Under the pieces are notes generated by a model, which was not told where the DNA came from, searched no databases, and worked only from the letters and a program-made list of their open reading frames with translations. This document shows, piece after piece, positions 25,214-33,442 of a DNA stretch of 64,000 nt (positions within the stretch are counted from its first letter, which is position 1; the number at the start of each line of letters is the position of its first letter). The translations under genes and the position numbers were made by a program. Source of the stretch: Ardenticatenaceae bacterium (GTDB lineage: Bacteria; Chloroflexota; Anaerolineae; Promineifilales; Promineifilaceae). The stretch covers positions 248,001 through 312,000 of the forward strand of contig JACKBQ010000002.1 in the NCBI GenBank assembly GCA_020634455.1, read 5' to 3'.

Positions 25214-27025
25214 TCACTGTTTACTATTTACCGTGATACGTAATATTGTACCCTGCCCAGGCGTGCTTTGGACAAGCAAATCGCCGCCAATTTTCTCTAC
25301 CCGTTCCTGAATTCCGCGTAGACCCATGCCGCCTGAATGACCAACGGCCGTATCAAAACCCACGCCATCATCCGCTATTTCCAGGCAAACCTGCGCCTCA
25401 TCAAAGCGTAAGGTGATATTGACCTGTTTAGCCCGGGCGTGTTTGACCACGTTCGTGAGTGCTTCCTGGGCAATGCGATACAGCTCTATCTCTAGCGGTA
25501 AAGGCAGCCGCCTTTCGCCGTTCGTATGAAAATCAGCATGGACACCGGAACGGGCTTCAACCGCTTCCAGGCGCGTTTGCAGGGCAATCACCAGCCCTTC
25601 TTCCTCTAAGACAGGGGGCCGTAGCTCAAAAATGAGCAACCGCATATCGAGCATCGCTTCACGGGCCATCGCCCGCAGTTCGTTAAGATTCTCAGCCACA
25701 ATGTCTAATTCCCCGTCTTTTAAGGCGAGGCGGGTGGCATCAGCGTAGAGAGTGACGCTGTAGATGGCCTGAGTCACGGAGTCGTGTAGTTCACGGGCAA
25801 TACGGCTGCGTTCATCGGCAACGGCCGTTTTCTGTGCCTGCTGGTAAAGTTCCGCATTGTGCATGGCGATGGCCGCCTGGTTGGCAAAATCCTGGGCTAG
25901 TTGCGCATCCTTTTCTTCATAATAACCAATCTGACGATGCGCCAGACTCAACATGCCCAAGACCTGGCCGCGCATGATGAGGGGCACGCCCATCCAGGAG
26001 CGGATGTAGGGGAATGTTTTGTCTAAGGGGGCGCCGCTGGCCGATTCATACGCTTCCACCAACGCTTCGTCCTGGCGCAAATCAGCGATGTAAATTGGCT
26101 GTTGTGTCTCCAGCATCGTTTGAATGGTGGCAATGCGGGCCGGTTGATAATTGACCTTCACCTTGGCCGCCAATGCGTCTGGGCGTCGGCTGGCGCGCAT
26201 GACCATGACGTTATTGTGCAGCATGAGGATGGCCGCGCCGCTATAATCAACCACTTCTTTGAACTGATCTAGGATGAGCAGAAGCAGCGGCTCCAGTTCG
26301 AGCGTCGAGGCAATGCTGCGCGACACTTCTCGCAAGGTTGTCAGTTCATGGGTGCGCCCGGCTACCCGTTGTTCCAACATTTGTTGCGTCATCATGCTAT
26401 CTGTGACGTCGGTAATAAGCCCTTCCACAGCTTGTATAGTCCCATCAGCTGAATAGACACCCTGCCCTTGTTCCCAAACCCACTTTTCCTGGCCAACGGC
26501 CGTTGTTATGCGATAGGTCAGACGAAAGGGATCACCCGCTTGCAAAGCGTGCTGGGCCTGTGCCCACATTTCCTCTCGGTCAGCAGGAAGGATGAGCTGC
26601 GCCCAGGCGATTGTTTTGCTGCCGATCAGGTCTTCAGGTTGGTAACCGGTTAAGGCAGTGCACCCTTCACTAACAAACAGCATTGTCCAATCGCGGTCAT
26701 TTTGAGAGCGGTAAGCAATGCCGGGCAAATTGGCCATCAGCGTGGATAAGCGTCGCTGGCTTTCCTCTAAGGTAGCCTCTGTTTGTTGACGGCGCAGCAA
26801 TTCCTGGCGCAGCAGGTAATAGATGAGCAGCGTCGTTACGGCGACAAAGCCCAACCCCTTGAGCGTTTGCCAGGTTGTTAACCGTTCCAGATCGGGAATG
26901 AGTGCTTCTAGCAGGCGGTCAGAAAAAAGAACCCAGAGGGTGGCAACGGCCGTATAAACCAAACTTATCCGCAGCGCCGCTTTGTGAACCGTTAAATTTT
27001 TCATGAGGATGGTATTGTAAGTCAC
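25214..27025 (-). CDS. PAS-GAF sensor histidine kinase (HisKA_3 type)
   Basis: 603 residues from the GTG at 27025 (an ATG seven codons later is the alternative). Two membrane helices (residues ~17-35 and ~55-70) enclose a short loop; then a PAS domain (residues ~95-215, LPGIAYRSQNDRDW), a GAF domain (~240-395), a HisKA_3 dimerisation helix with phospho-His in IARELHDSVTQ (~410), and a HATPase with N-box EALTNVVKHA and GGMGLRGI. GAF domains in DevS-type kinases bind haem, but no proof of a haem ligand is visible here. Pairs with the NarL regulator downstream. Relics of a close paralogue lie at 36262-36330 and 39010-39160. Confidence 0.92.
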   Translation of the reverse strand: MTYNTILMKNLTVHKAALRISLVYTAVATLWVLFSDRLLEALIPDLERLTTWQTLKGLGFVAVTTLLIYYLLRQELLRRQQTEATLEESQRRLSTLMANLPGIAYRSQNDRDWTMLFVSEGCTALTGYQPEDLIGSKTIAWAQLILPADREEMWAQAQHALQAGDPFRLTYRITTAVGQEKWVWEQGQGVYSADGTIQAVEGLITDVTDSMMTQQMLEQRVAGRTHELTTLREVSRSIASTLELEPLLLLILDQFKEVVDYSGAAILMLHNNVMVMRASRRPDALAAKVKVNYQPARIATIQTMLETQQPIYIADLRQDEALVEAYESASGAPLDKTFPYIRSWMGVPLIMRGQVLGMLSLAHRQIGYYEEKDAQLAQDFANQAAIAMHNAELYQQAQKTAVADERSRIARELHDSVTQAIYSVTLYADATRLALKDGELDIVAENLNELRAMAREAMLDMRLLIFELRPPVLEEEGLVIALQTRLEAVEARSGVHADFHTNGERRLPLPLEIELYRIAQEALTNVVKHARAKQVNITLRFDEAQVCLEIADDGVGFDTAVGHSGGMGLRGIQERVEKIGGDLLVQSTPGQGTILRITVNSKQ

Positions 27026-27324
27026 CAGTACAACGGGAACAAATGACTAGACACTGTTATGGCTAATGGGCACAGTTCGGTACGGGCAACGCAAGTTTAT
27101 GTGCAGCCAACAGTGTTTTAGTTTATCAAGCTGGACATCAAGTGATTGACCAACCGAACTTACCCGAGAATATCCTGCTTTTGTCATGTTTTTTGTGTCT
27201 CAAAAGGTCTTAGACTATCTGCAAAAAACATAATGATTCATAGAATGAGACGTGTCAAACGGCATGTCTCACATAGCATGCCTTCCCACAATTTTAGCCT
27301 AAATTTTCTCTATAAATTGATTAT
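27026..27324. other. Divergent spacer between kinase and LacI-type gene
   Basis: Contains one hairpin (27246-27271, TGAGACGTG/CATGTCTCA with a G-U pair) but no ORF with ribosome site. The lacI-type promoter begins at its right end. A kinase promoter was not recognised. Confidence 0.4.
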
Positions 27325-27352
27325 TGACAGCGCTGTCATTGCACGCTACAAT
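27324..27352 (+). promoter_or_regulatory. Sigma-70 promoter of the LacI-type regulator with overlapping operator
   Basis: TTGACA (27324-27329), 17-bp spacer, TACAAT (27347-27352). A perfect 14-bp palindrome TGACAGCGCTGTCA (27325-27338) with central CG overlaps the -35, the arrangement of a LacI-family operator that blocks its own promoter. A second, symmetric variant TGATAGCGTTGTTA is at 27379-27392. Confidence 0.8.
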
Positions 27353-27378
27353 GTTAATCAATATTTTTTCGAACTTGA

Positions 27379-27392
27379 TGATAGCGTTGTTA
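27379..27392 (+). promoter_or_regulatory. Second LacI-family operator-like site
   Basis: TGATAGCGTTGTTA differs from the site at 28525 (TGACAGCGTTGTCA) by two symmetric changes, C-to-T in each arm. It lies between the promoter and the start at 27424, 54 bp (about five helical turns) from the first operator, compatible with cooperative binding. Confidence 0.55.
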
Positions 27393-27423
27393 TCTGAGTA
27401 GTAATTATAAGGAACATTATCCG

Positions 27424-28431
27424 ATGGCTGTAACGATGGAACGGGTGGCCAAACATGCAGGCGTTTCGCTGAAAACCGTTTCAAGGGTTGTTAATGGCGA
27501 GGATAATGTTACTCAAGAAACCAGAGAAAAAGTATTACATGCCATAACAGAACTGGAGTATGTACCCAATTTGGCAGCTCGTCGGTTATCACGCGGCAAA
27601 GCGATGACGATTGGCGTCGTTCTCGGTTGGCCCCTAGCATCCACCTACTCATCAACAATGGTTGATTTTATTCAGACAGAATGTACAAATAGCGGTTACA
27701 ATCTTGCTCTCTTTTCCAAGGGCAAAGATGAGTTAAACCAGGTTGTCCAAGCCTATCAAGGCAAGCAGATCGACGGTGTCATTCTGGACACCATTGCTGG
27801 GAAAAATGCTGATCTCAGGAAACAGTTAGACAGCATGCAAGTACCTTATCTAGTTATCCACCCAAATTCCGGTTACAACGACAATACCTCATATGTGACC
27901 ATTAATGATGATGGTGGCGCAAAAGCTGCTGTTAAATATTTGATAGATATTGGGCACACGTCCATCGGATGCCTTATCGGTGGTTTAGAACGTATCCAAA
28001 ATGTGGCCCGGCTGAACGGCTATCGCGAAGCACTTTTAGAGGCAGGGATTCCTGGAAAGGAATCCTTAGTGTACTTGAATGATCCTTCCGACTTTTCCTT
28101 GGGTCATTCTGGCGCATTGCACCTAATCTCAAATAATAACGATCTAACCGCTATTTTTTGCTGCAACGATGAAGTTGCTATGGGGGCGATGAGTGCCATT
28201 TGGCAAGCTGGTCGAAAGATACCGGATGACATCTCCGTGGTCGGTTTCGACGATATTCGTTATGCAGCCATGGTGATACCCCCATTAACAACCATCCGTC
28301 AGCCAATCGAACAGATTGCAAAGTTGGCGGTGAACCACCTGATAAAGATGATCAATGATCCTTCTGCCGCTCAGATGCGGATTGTTTTGCCAACGCAACT
28401 TGTTGTTAGAGAAACATGCAAACCGATTTAA
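27424..28431 (+). CDS. LacI-family transcriptional regulator
   Basis: 335 residues: N-terminal helix-turn-helix MERVAKHAGVSLKTVSRVVNG, hinge helix (NLAARRLSRG), and a periplasmic-binding-protein-like effector domain from ~residue 62 to the end (DGVILDTIAG, SVVGFDDIRYAAMVIPPLTTI). It should bind a sugar and release the TGACAGCGYTGTCA operators found in its own promoter and before the transporter genes downstream. AAGG lies 10 bp ahead of the ATG. Local regulator of the ABC/GH3 module; the ligand is not known but is likely related to the GH3 product. Confidence 0.93.
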   Translation: MAVTMERVAKHAGVSLKTVSRVVNGEDNVTQETREKVLHAITELEYVPNLAARRLSRGKAMTIGVVLGWPLASTYSSTMVDFIQTECTNSGYNLALFSKGKDELNQVVQAYQGKQIDGVILDTIAGKNADLRKQLDSMQVPYLVIHPNSGYNDNTSYVTINDDGGAKAAVKYLIDIGHTSIGCLIGGLERIQNVARLNGYREALLEAGIPGKESLVYLNDPSDFSLGHSGALHLISNNNDLTAIFCCNDEVAMGAMSAIWQAGRKIPDDISVVGFDDIRYAAMVIPPLTTIRQPIEQIAKLAVNHLIKMINDPSAAQMRIVLPTQLVVRETCKPI

Positions 28432-28810
28432 CTGTGCGTGATGGTGAATGGTCTGTATTTAAACGGCCGTTACCATATTATAAAAATAATGGTGCTGAGA
28501 GTTCATCTTTTTTTTTGCACAAAATGACAGCGTTGTCATTCGATCGATAATAACAATTGTGATGCGTATTCATATGTGCGACACGGCATCACAAAGGGAT
28601 AGAAATGATAAACCATGTAGTTTATAAAAAAACAAGGTTTTCTTTGAATCTTTCATCCCTCATATTTTTATAGGAGGTGGTAGTTAAAGAAAAAAAATAA
28701 ATCGGTTTTGAAGTCAGTTCTTGAATAGGCTAGAAATATAAAATGGAGAAGAACAATGAAACTCAATAAGATAAAGCAACATCTTTTCTGTAAAAGTGAA
28801 GAACCCAGAA
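28432..28810 (+). promoter_or_regulatory. Operon promoter region with LacI operator, cut off by IS256
   Basis: A perfect palindrome TGACAGCGTTGTCA (28525-28538) overlaps an ATGACA -35; GATAAT at 28546-28551 is the -10 (16-bp spacer). A leader follows with an AGGAGG at ~28673 without a start codon. At 28756 GGAGAAG-N6-ATG opens a short frame, MKLNKIKQHLFCKSE, which runs into the IS256 left end; it may be the original beginning of the operon's first gene. This promoter now points into the IS element. Confidence 0.7.
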
Positions 28811-30033
28811 TTACCAGATCGTTAAAAACTACAGATTGTCTAACCGGATGTAAGTCCGGCCAGTTTGCCACTCGTCACTAATTTCCATGACAACGGCCGT
28901 CACCAATCGCAAACAAGATGCCTCGTTAGGAAACAAGGTAGCCACACGCGAACGTCGTCGAATCTCACGATTGAGCCGCTCTAATGAGTTGGTGGTGCGA
29001 ATGAGGCGGCGATGGGTGTCCGGGAAGGAAAAAACGGTTAAGCCTTCCGGGATATTCGTCTCTAGCCAATTGGCTAATTTAGCCGCTTTCGGCGCATATT
29101 TCCTGACCGCCTGAGCCAGCAACGTTTCGGCATCATGGCGGGTGGCGGCATTGAAAATGGCGCGAATGTCGGCGGCCACTTCTCGCTTCATGCCTTGCTT
29201 GGGCACGTAGGCTTGCGCATTTCGCTGCAAGTGACATTGGCAACGCTGCCAGGGAACGCCGCCAAAAACGGCGCGACAGGCCTGTTGGATGCCGATGTGG
29301 GCATCAGAGATGACCAGCTCAACACCAGCCAGACCCCGCTGCACCAAGCTTTGCAGAAAACGACGCCAGTGCGCTTCTTGTTCGCTGAGCGAGACGCTGA
29401 CCCCCAGCACTTCCCGTTTGCCCTCCAGGTTGACGCCTACCGCCAGCAGCACAGCGGCCGAGCGCACCTGGCCATCTAGACGCACTTTTTCGTAACGAGC
29501 GTCCAGGTAGAGATATTTCATCTGCCCTAACAGCCTTTCCCGCCACTGACTGAGCTGCTCATCCAACTCGATGGTAGCCCGGCTCACCTGCATGGAGGTC
29601 ACCTCGAAGCCGCACAGTTGCTCGGTGATCGCCGCCACTTTGCGGGTGGAGACACCTTGCACGTACATTTCGGCCAACGCCAGTTTCAAGGCCCGTTCGC
29701 TGCGCAGCCCCTTTTCCAGCGCCTGGGGGTAAAAGCCACCTTCGCGCACCTGGGGCACATCGAAGGTGATTTTGCCGACGCGAGTGGCCACGGTCTTGGG
29801 CTTGTACCCATTGGCCTGTCCCTGTCGTTCGGCTGACCGTTCGTAAGGGCCAACACCCAGGTGCTTCTGCCGTTCCAGTTGCATGGCCGCATTGATGACC
29901 GTTTGAATTAGGTCTGGCAGCACATCAAACCCTTGTTGGGCAATCTGTTCGAGTAATTCTGCTGGTAAAGTACAATCGGTTTGGTAGGTCATGAAAGTCT
30001 CCTATTGGTTGTGGTAACTTCTAGGGTACTTCA
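28811..30033 (-). mobile_element. IS256-family insertion sequence (ends approximate)
   Basis: Surrounds one transposase gene. Imperfect inverted ends are suggested by TTACCAGATCGTTAAAAAC near 28811 and, on the other strand, GTACCCTAGAAGTTACCAC reading inward from ~30033. A target duplication could not be recognised, so the exact ends are uncertain. The element separates a LacI-controlled promoter from the solute-binding-protein gene it should drive. Confidence 0.65.
28829..29992 (-). CDS. IS256-family transposase
   Basis: 387 residues, full length for the family. DDE residues are in LDARYEKVR (first Asp), VISDAHIGI (second Asp) and NSLERLNREI (Glu); the CQCHLQRN motif of the mutator superfamily is present. 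The frame is uninterrupted, so the element may still be active. Contains one ACGGCCGT near its 3' end. Confidence 0.95.
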   Translation of the reverse strand: MTYQTDCTLPAELLEQIAQQGFDVLPDLIQTVINAAMQLERQKHLGVGPYERSAERQGQANGYKPKTVATRVGKITFDVPQVREGGFYPQALEKGLRSERALKLALAEMYVQGVSTRKVAAITEQLCGFEVTSMQVSRATIELDEQLSQWRERLLGQMKYLYLDARYEKVRLDGQVRSAAVLLAVGVNLEGKREVLGVSVSLSEQEAHWRRFLQSLVQRGLAGVELVISDAHIGIQQACRAVFGGVPWQRCQCHLQRNAQAYVPKQGMKREVAADIRAIFNAATRHDAETLLAQAVRKYAPKAAKLANWLETNIPEGLTVFSFPDTHRRLIRTTNSLERLNREIRRRSRVATLFPNEASCLRLVTAVVMEISDEWQTGRTYIRLDNL

Positions 30034-31373
30034 TGGCCTACTCTTGCCAAAAATTACAGAAACAACGTTACACTATCCTCAATAAAATATTTTACATATT
30101 GTTTGTGCTAGTTTTTGTATTGTCAGCATGTCAGTCAGCTTCTGATGAACCTGTTGAAGGAGAGCCGGCTCCAGTGGAAGAAGCAGCCCCTGTAGTAGAA
30201 GAAGAGGAAGCCGCCCCAGCAGAAGAAGAAATGGAGTCCGTAACCTTGCAAATTGTGGGCCCGTGGCTGGCTTCAGAGGCCGATGCCTTTGAGGCAGTAC
30301 TCGACGGTTTCCGGGAAAGCACGGGCATTGAGGTCGTCTATGAGGGCGTTGATGACGTCATTGTGCCGCTGACGACACGGATAGCAGCCGGCTCCCCGCC
30401 TGATCTAGCAATTCTACCCGTTGCCAATGGGTTGAAAGATTTCGCTGGGCAAGGAGCACTTATATCGCTCAATGACCTTGAGAGCGAAATCACAGCTAAT
30501 TTTGCCTCTGGGTGGGTTGAGCAGTTGACAATTGACGGAAACATTTACGCCATTCCAACGCGAGCGAACGTAGCAAACCTGCTTTGGTACAATCCTGCAA
30601 CTCTCGAGGGCGATGTACCGACTTCATGGACAGAGTTCCTTGCTTTCTGTGATGAGGTTGTTGCAAATGGTGGCAACTGCACCGCCGGGATTGCCAACAC
30701 CACCTTTACGCTGAGTATCCTTTTTGAGGATGTTTATTTGTCAACCTATGGCGTCGATCAGTACAACTCACTTATGTCTGGTGAAACGGCCTGGACGGAT
30801 GCTAGCGTCGTTGAAGCTATGAACCGCATCGCCACGTTCTACGGCGATGATTATACGGCTGGTGGCTCATCCGGTGCGCTCGGAACCGGTTTGGTTGACG
30901 GCATTGCCCGTGTTTTTGGGGAAAATGCCGATGCTACTTTTGTAGCTGGCGGAAGCTGGGTAGGTGGCATTGTCTCTAATGCTATCAATGAAAACCTCGT
31001 TGAAGGTGAGACCATTGACTATGTACTCTTCCCTGGAGAAGAAGCTGGCGAGGGTGCCATTGTAGCGGCTGCCGATGTTGCCGTGATGCTGGTTGACAGC
31101 CCTGAAGGAAGGGAATTGCTGAAGTACCTGATGAGTGCCGAAGGTCAAGCTCTTTTTGCTCCGAATGGATTCACTGTGGCAAACATGTCTGTTGATCCTG
31201 CCTTGTTTACAGGTTTAACTGCTAAAAGTGCAGAATTGCTTGCCAATTCTGCTGTTGCGCCGTCATCTGGGGTGGTCTTGTCGAACGAGACTCGTACTCA
31301 GCTAATTGAAGTCATTGGCGCTGTGATTCTCGATCCAGATAGTATCGAATCTTTGCTTGAAACAATGCCGTAA
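30033..31373 (+). CDS. ABC transporter solute-binding lipoprotein (family 1, sugar type)
   Basis: 446 residues. After an odd hydrophilic start (MAYSCQKLQKQRYTILNK) come a hydrophobic core and lipobox LSAC, an acidic Pro/Glu linker (EEEEAAPAEEE), and a family-1 binding protein: VTLQIVGPWLASEADAFEAV, the SPPDLAILP strand, and NIYAIPTRANVANLLWYN. Such lipoproteins capture sugars and deliver them to two permeases, encoded next. The ATG lies only a few bases outside the IS256 end and has no clear ribosome site, so the original N-terminus or leader may have been altered by the insertion. Confidence 0.88.
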   Translation: MAYSCQKLQKQRYTILNKIFYILFVLVFVLSACQSASDEPVEGEPAPVEEAAPVVEEEEAAPAEEEMESVTLQIVGPWLASEADAFEAVLDGFRESTGIEVVYEGVDDVIVPLTTRIAAGSPPDLAILPVANGLKDFAGQGALISLNDLESEITANFASGWVEQLTIDGNIYAIPTRANVANLLWYNPATLEGDVPTSWTEFLAFCDEVVANGGNCTAGIANTTFTLSILFEDVYLSTYGVDQYNSLMSGETAWTDASVVEAMNRIATFYGDDYTAGGSSGALGTGLVDGIARVFGENADATFVAGGSWVGGIVSNAINENLVEGETIDYVLFPGEEAGEGAIVAAADVAVMLVDSPEGRELLKYLMSAEGQALFAPNGFTVANMSVDPALFTGLTAKSAELLANSAVAPSSGVVLSNETRTQLIEVIGAVILDPDSIESLLETMP

Positions 31374-31484
31374 TTAGGTAGACCGCAGAGAGTATTTTGG
31401 CGAAAAAGATGCTATTTCTTTGCGGTTTACTCAGTGAAAACGGGAGAAACATTGTTTTTTAGTGACTATACAGCCTTTTGAGCC

Positions 31485-31541
31485 AGATCTGTCAGATTTT
31501 CTTCACTTTTTAGGTTGCACTGGAGCAAACCTGACAGGTCT
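31485..31541 (+). repeat. Hairpin between binding-protein and permease genes
   Basis: AGATCTGTCAGATTT pairs with AAACCTGACAGGTCT (14 of 15 positions, one G-U) with a 27-nt loop. Such 3' hairpins after binding-protein genes often raise that protein's mRNA level over the permeases. CCTGACAGGT repeats of this kind are frequent in Chloroflexota, so it may also be a dispersed element. Confidence 0.55.
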
Positions 31542-31611
31542 CTCTGAATAGTTGCGTTTTTAATTCAAAGAACGTTCCCGTTTTCACCTAATAGGATTAA
31601 AAGGAAATGTG

Positions 31612-32523
31612 ATGTCATTACAATTGGTGATGAAAACCATTCGACGACACGAATCCGCCAGGGTGGGGCTGCTTCTGGTAGCCCCTGCCCTGGTTATTCT
31701 CCTTGTTTTTCAGGTACTCCCTGTCTTTTACACCCTGCGACTCAGCATGGCAGAAGGCCCTGGATTCCAGACGACCGGCTTCGTTGGTCTCGAAAACTAT
31801 AACCGTCTCTTTACAGATCTCAAATTTCTGAATTTAGCGAGCTTTCCTCCCAAAGGCGCATTGATGACCAGTATCCAATGGATGGTGTTTGCCGTTCCTT
31901 CGGTCATCCTGATTGGACTCGTTGTTGCCCTTGCGGCGGATCGTTCGCGCTTTGAATCATTGATCCGGGGTGCCTTCTTTCTGCCGATGGTGATCTCGGG
32001 AACTGTTATCGGCATCATCTGGCTCTTTATGTTTGCACCAAACCCAGATGTTGGCTTGCTAAACGCGATGACCGGTGGCACCCAGTCTTGGCTCGGCAAC
32101 CCCAGCACCGTTAACCCCGCGCTAATGGGTGCCTGGGTGTGGGGGCAGACTGGCATGTCGGTGGTGATCATCGCCGCTGCCCTCAAAGGTATCTCGGTTG
32201 ATATGATTGAAGCAGCTCGGGTTGACGGGGCAAATGGCTGGCAACTTTTCTGGCGCATTACATTGCCTTCTATCCGTACACCATTGGCATTCCTCCTGAC
32301 GACACAGATGGTTCAAGTGTTGAAGGTCTTCGATGTGGTGTTTGTTATGACCGGGGGCGGACCGGCGGGTTTGAGTCGTACCCTTGCCGTATTCTTCTAC
32401 GAGCAGACCTTTGTCTCTCTAAATCCGCAATATGCAGCTGCTATTGTTGTTATTATGTCGTTGTTGATCCTTCTGGCTTTTAGGATTACCAGAAAGGTCG
32501 GTGAGGAGGATTCTAATGATTAA
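31612..32523 (+). CDS. ABC sugar transporter permease (MalF-like)
   Basis: 303 residues from the ATG at 31612 (AAGGAA upstream; a GTG one codon earlier is possible). Six membrane helices and the EAA loop that contacts the ATPase: EAARVDGANGWQLFWRITLP. First permease of the unit; overlaps the second by 8 bp. No ATPase gene is nearby, so a shared MsiK/UgpC-type ATPase encoded elsewhere is expected. Confidence 0.92.
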   Translation: MSLQLVMKTIRRHESARVGLLLVAPALVILLVFQVLPVFYTLRLSMAEGPGFQTTGFVGLENYNRLFTDLKFLNLASFPPKGALMTSIQWMVFAVPSVILIGLVVALAADRSRFESLIRGAFFLPMVISGTVIGIIWLFMFAPNPDVGLLNAMTGGTQSWLGNPSTVNPALMGAWVWGQTGMSVVIIAAALKGISVDMIEAARVDGANGWQLFWRITLPSIRTPLAFLLTTQMVQVLKVFDVVFVMTGGGPAGLSRTLAVFFYEQTFVSLNPQYAAAIVVIMSLLILLAFRITRKVGEEDSND

Positions 32524-33391
32524 TGGGCTTCGAGGTTCAACGTCCCGGGGCAACAATCTCCTCATGAGTGTCCCCAGATCCTTTTTTAGCATTGTCATGA
32601 TTGGCGCAATCATAGTCTGGAGCTTACCCTGGATAGGATTGATTGTAAATTCGTTCCGAACCTTTACGACAGCCACAAGTTCTGGTTGGTGGACGGTGTT
32701 TACCAATCCTGAATTTACGCTCGACAATTACCGGACTGCGCTTTCTTTCGGCGAGATTTTCTCTGGGTTTATCAGCAGCATCTTGATTACGGTTCCGACA
32801 GCATTTCTTGTTGTGGTCACTGCTGCATTTGCAGCTTTTGCACTGACTTGGACAGATTTACCGGGTCGTCGGTTGATATACACATTTATCGTTGCGCTGC
32901 TTGTTATCCCTGCGGAGATTACACTCTATCCTACGCTCGTCATCCTCAAAGCATTGAATCTTGTCAATACCTATCCCGGCATTTGGATAAGTCACATATC
33001 CTCTGCATTGCCATTTGGCGTTTTCCTTCTAGGAAGCTTTTTTTCACAGATTCCGCCTGAGCTTTTTGAAGCGGCTAAGGTTGATGGCGCGAAAACCAGG
33101 CATTTGCTGTTTCGGATTGTCCTTCCGCTGTCGGGTTCAGCCCTGGCATCGCTGGCAACGTTTGACTTTCTTTGGGTATGGAATGATCTTTTGCGCTCGC
33201 TGGTCATTATTCCAGAACCGTCTATACGGCCGTTAACGGCCGTTTTAGCAAACTCCGCAGGTGGATACGGTGAATACATCACCGTCCAGGCTGCCGGTGC
33301 AACGTTACTCATGATTCCGCCGCTGATTGTCTTCTTATTGGCTCAGCGTGCATTTATCCGTGGCGTCACTGCCGGTGCTTTGAAATCATAA
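32516..33391 (+). CDS. ABC sugar transporter permease (MalG-like)
   Basis: The start is the ATG at 32516 with GAGGAGG upstream, inside the last codons of the first permease (ATGATTAA overlap). 291 residues, six membrane helices, EAA loop EAAKVDGAKTRHLLFRIVLP. Partner of the MalF-like permease in the membrane. Two adjacent ACGGCCGT motifs occur near 33227-33245. Confidence 0.92.
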   Translation: MINGLRGSTSRGNNLLMSVPRSFFSIVMIGAIIVWSLPWIGLIVNSFRTFTTATSSGWWTVFTNPEFTLDNYRTALSFGEIFSGFISSILITVPTAFLVVVTAAFAAFALTWTDLPGRRLIYTFIVALLVIPAEITLYPTLVILKALNLVNTYPGIWISHISSALPFGVFLLGSFFSQIPPELFEAAKVDGAKTRHLLFRIVLPLSGSALASLATFDFLWVWNDLLRSLVIIPEPSIRPLTAVLANSAGGYGEYITVQAAGATLLMIPPLIVFLLAQRAFIRGVTAGALKS

Positions 33392-33442
33392 ATAGAACAG
33401 AGAATAACTGAACAGAATATTTCAGGAGAATAAATAAAGAAC

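Noticed and set aside
28811..30033. Target-site duplication of the IS256 element
   Set aside because: No identical 8-9 bp flanks could be recognised at the tentative ends.
30033..33391. A complete ABC transporter
   Set aside because: No ATP-binding subunit is encoded nearby; only binding protein and permeases are supported.
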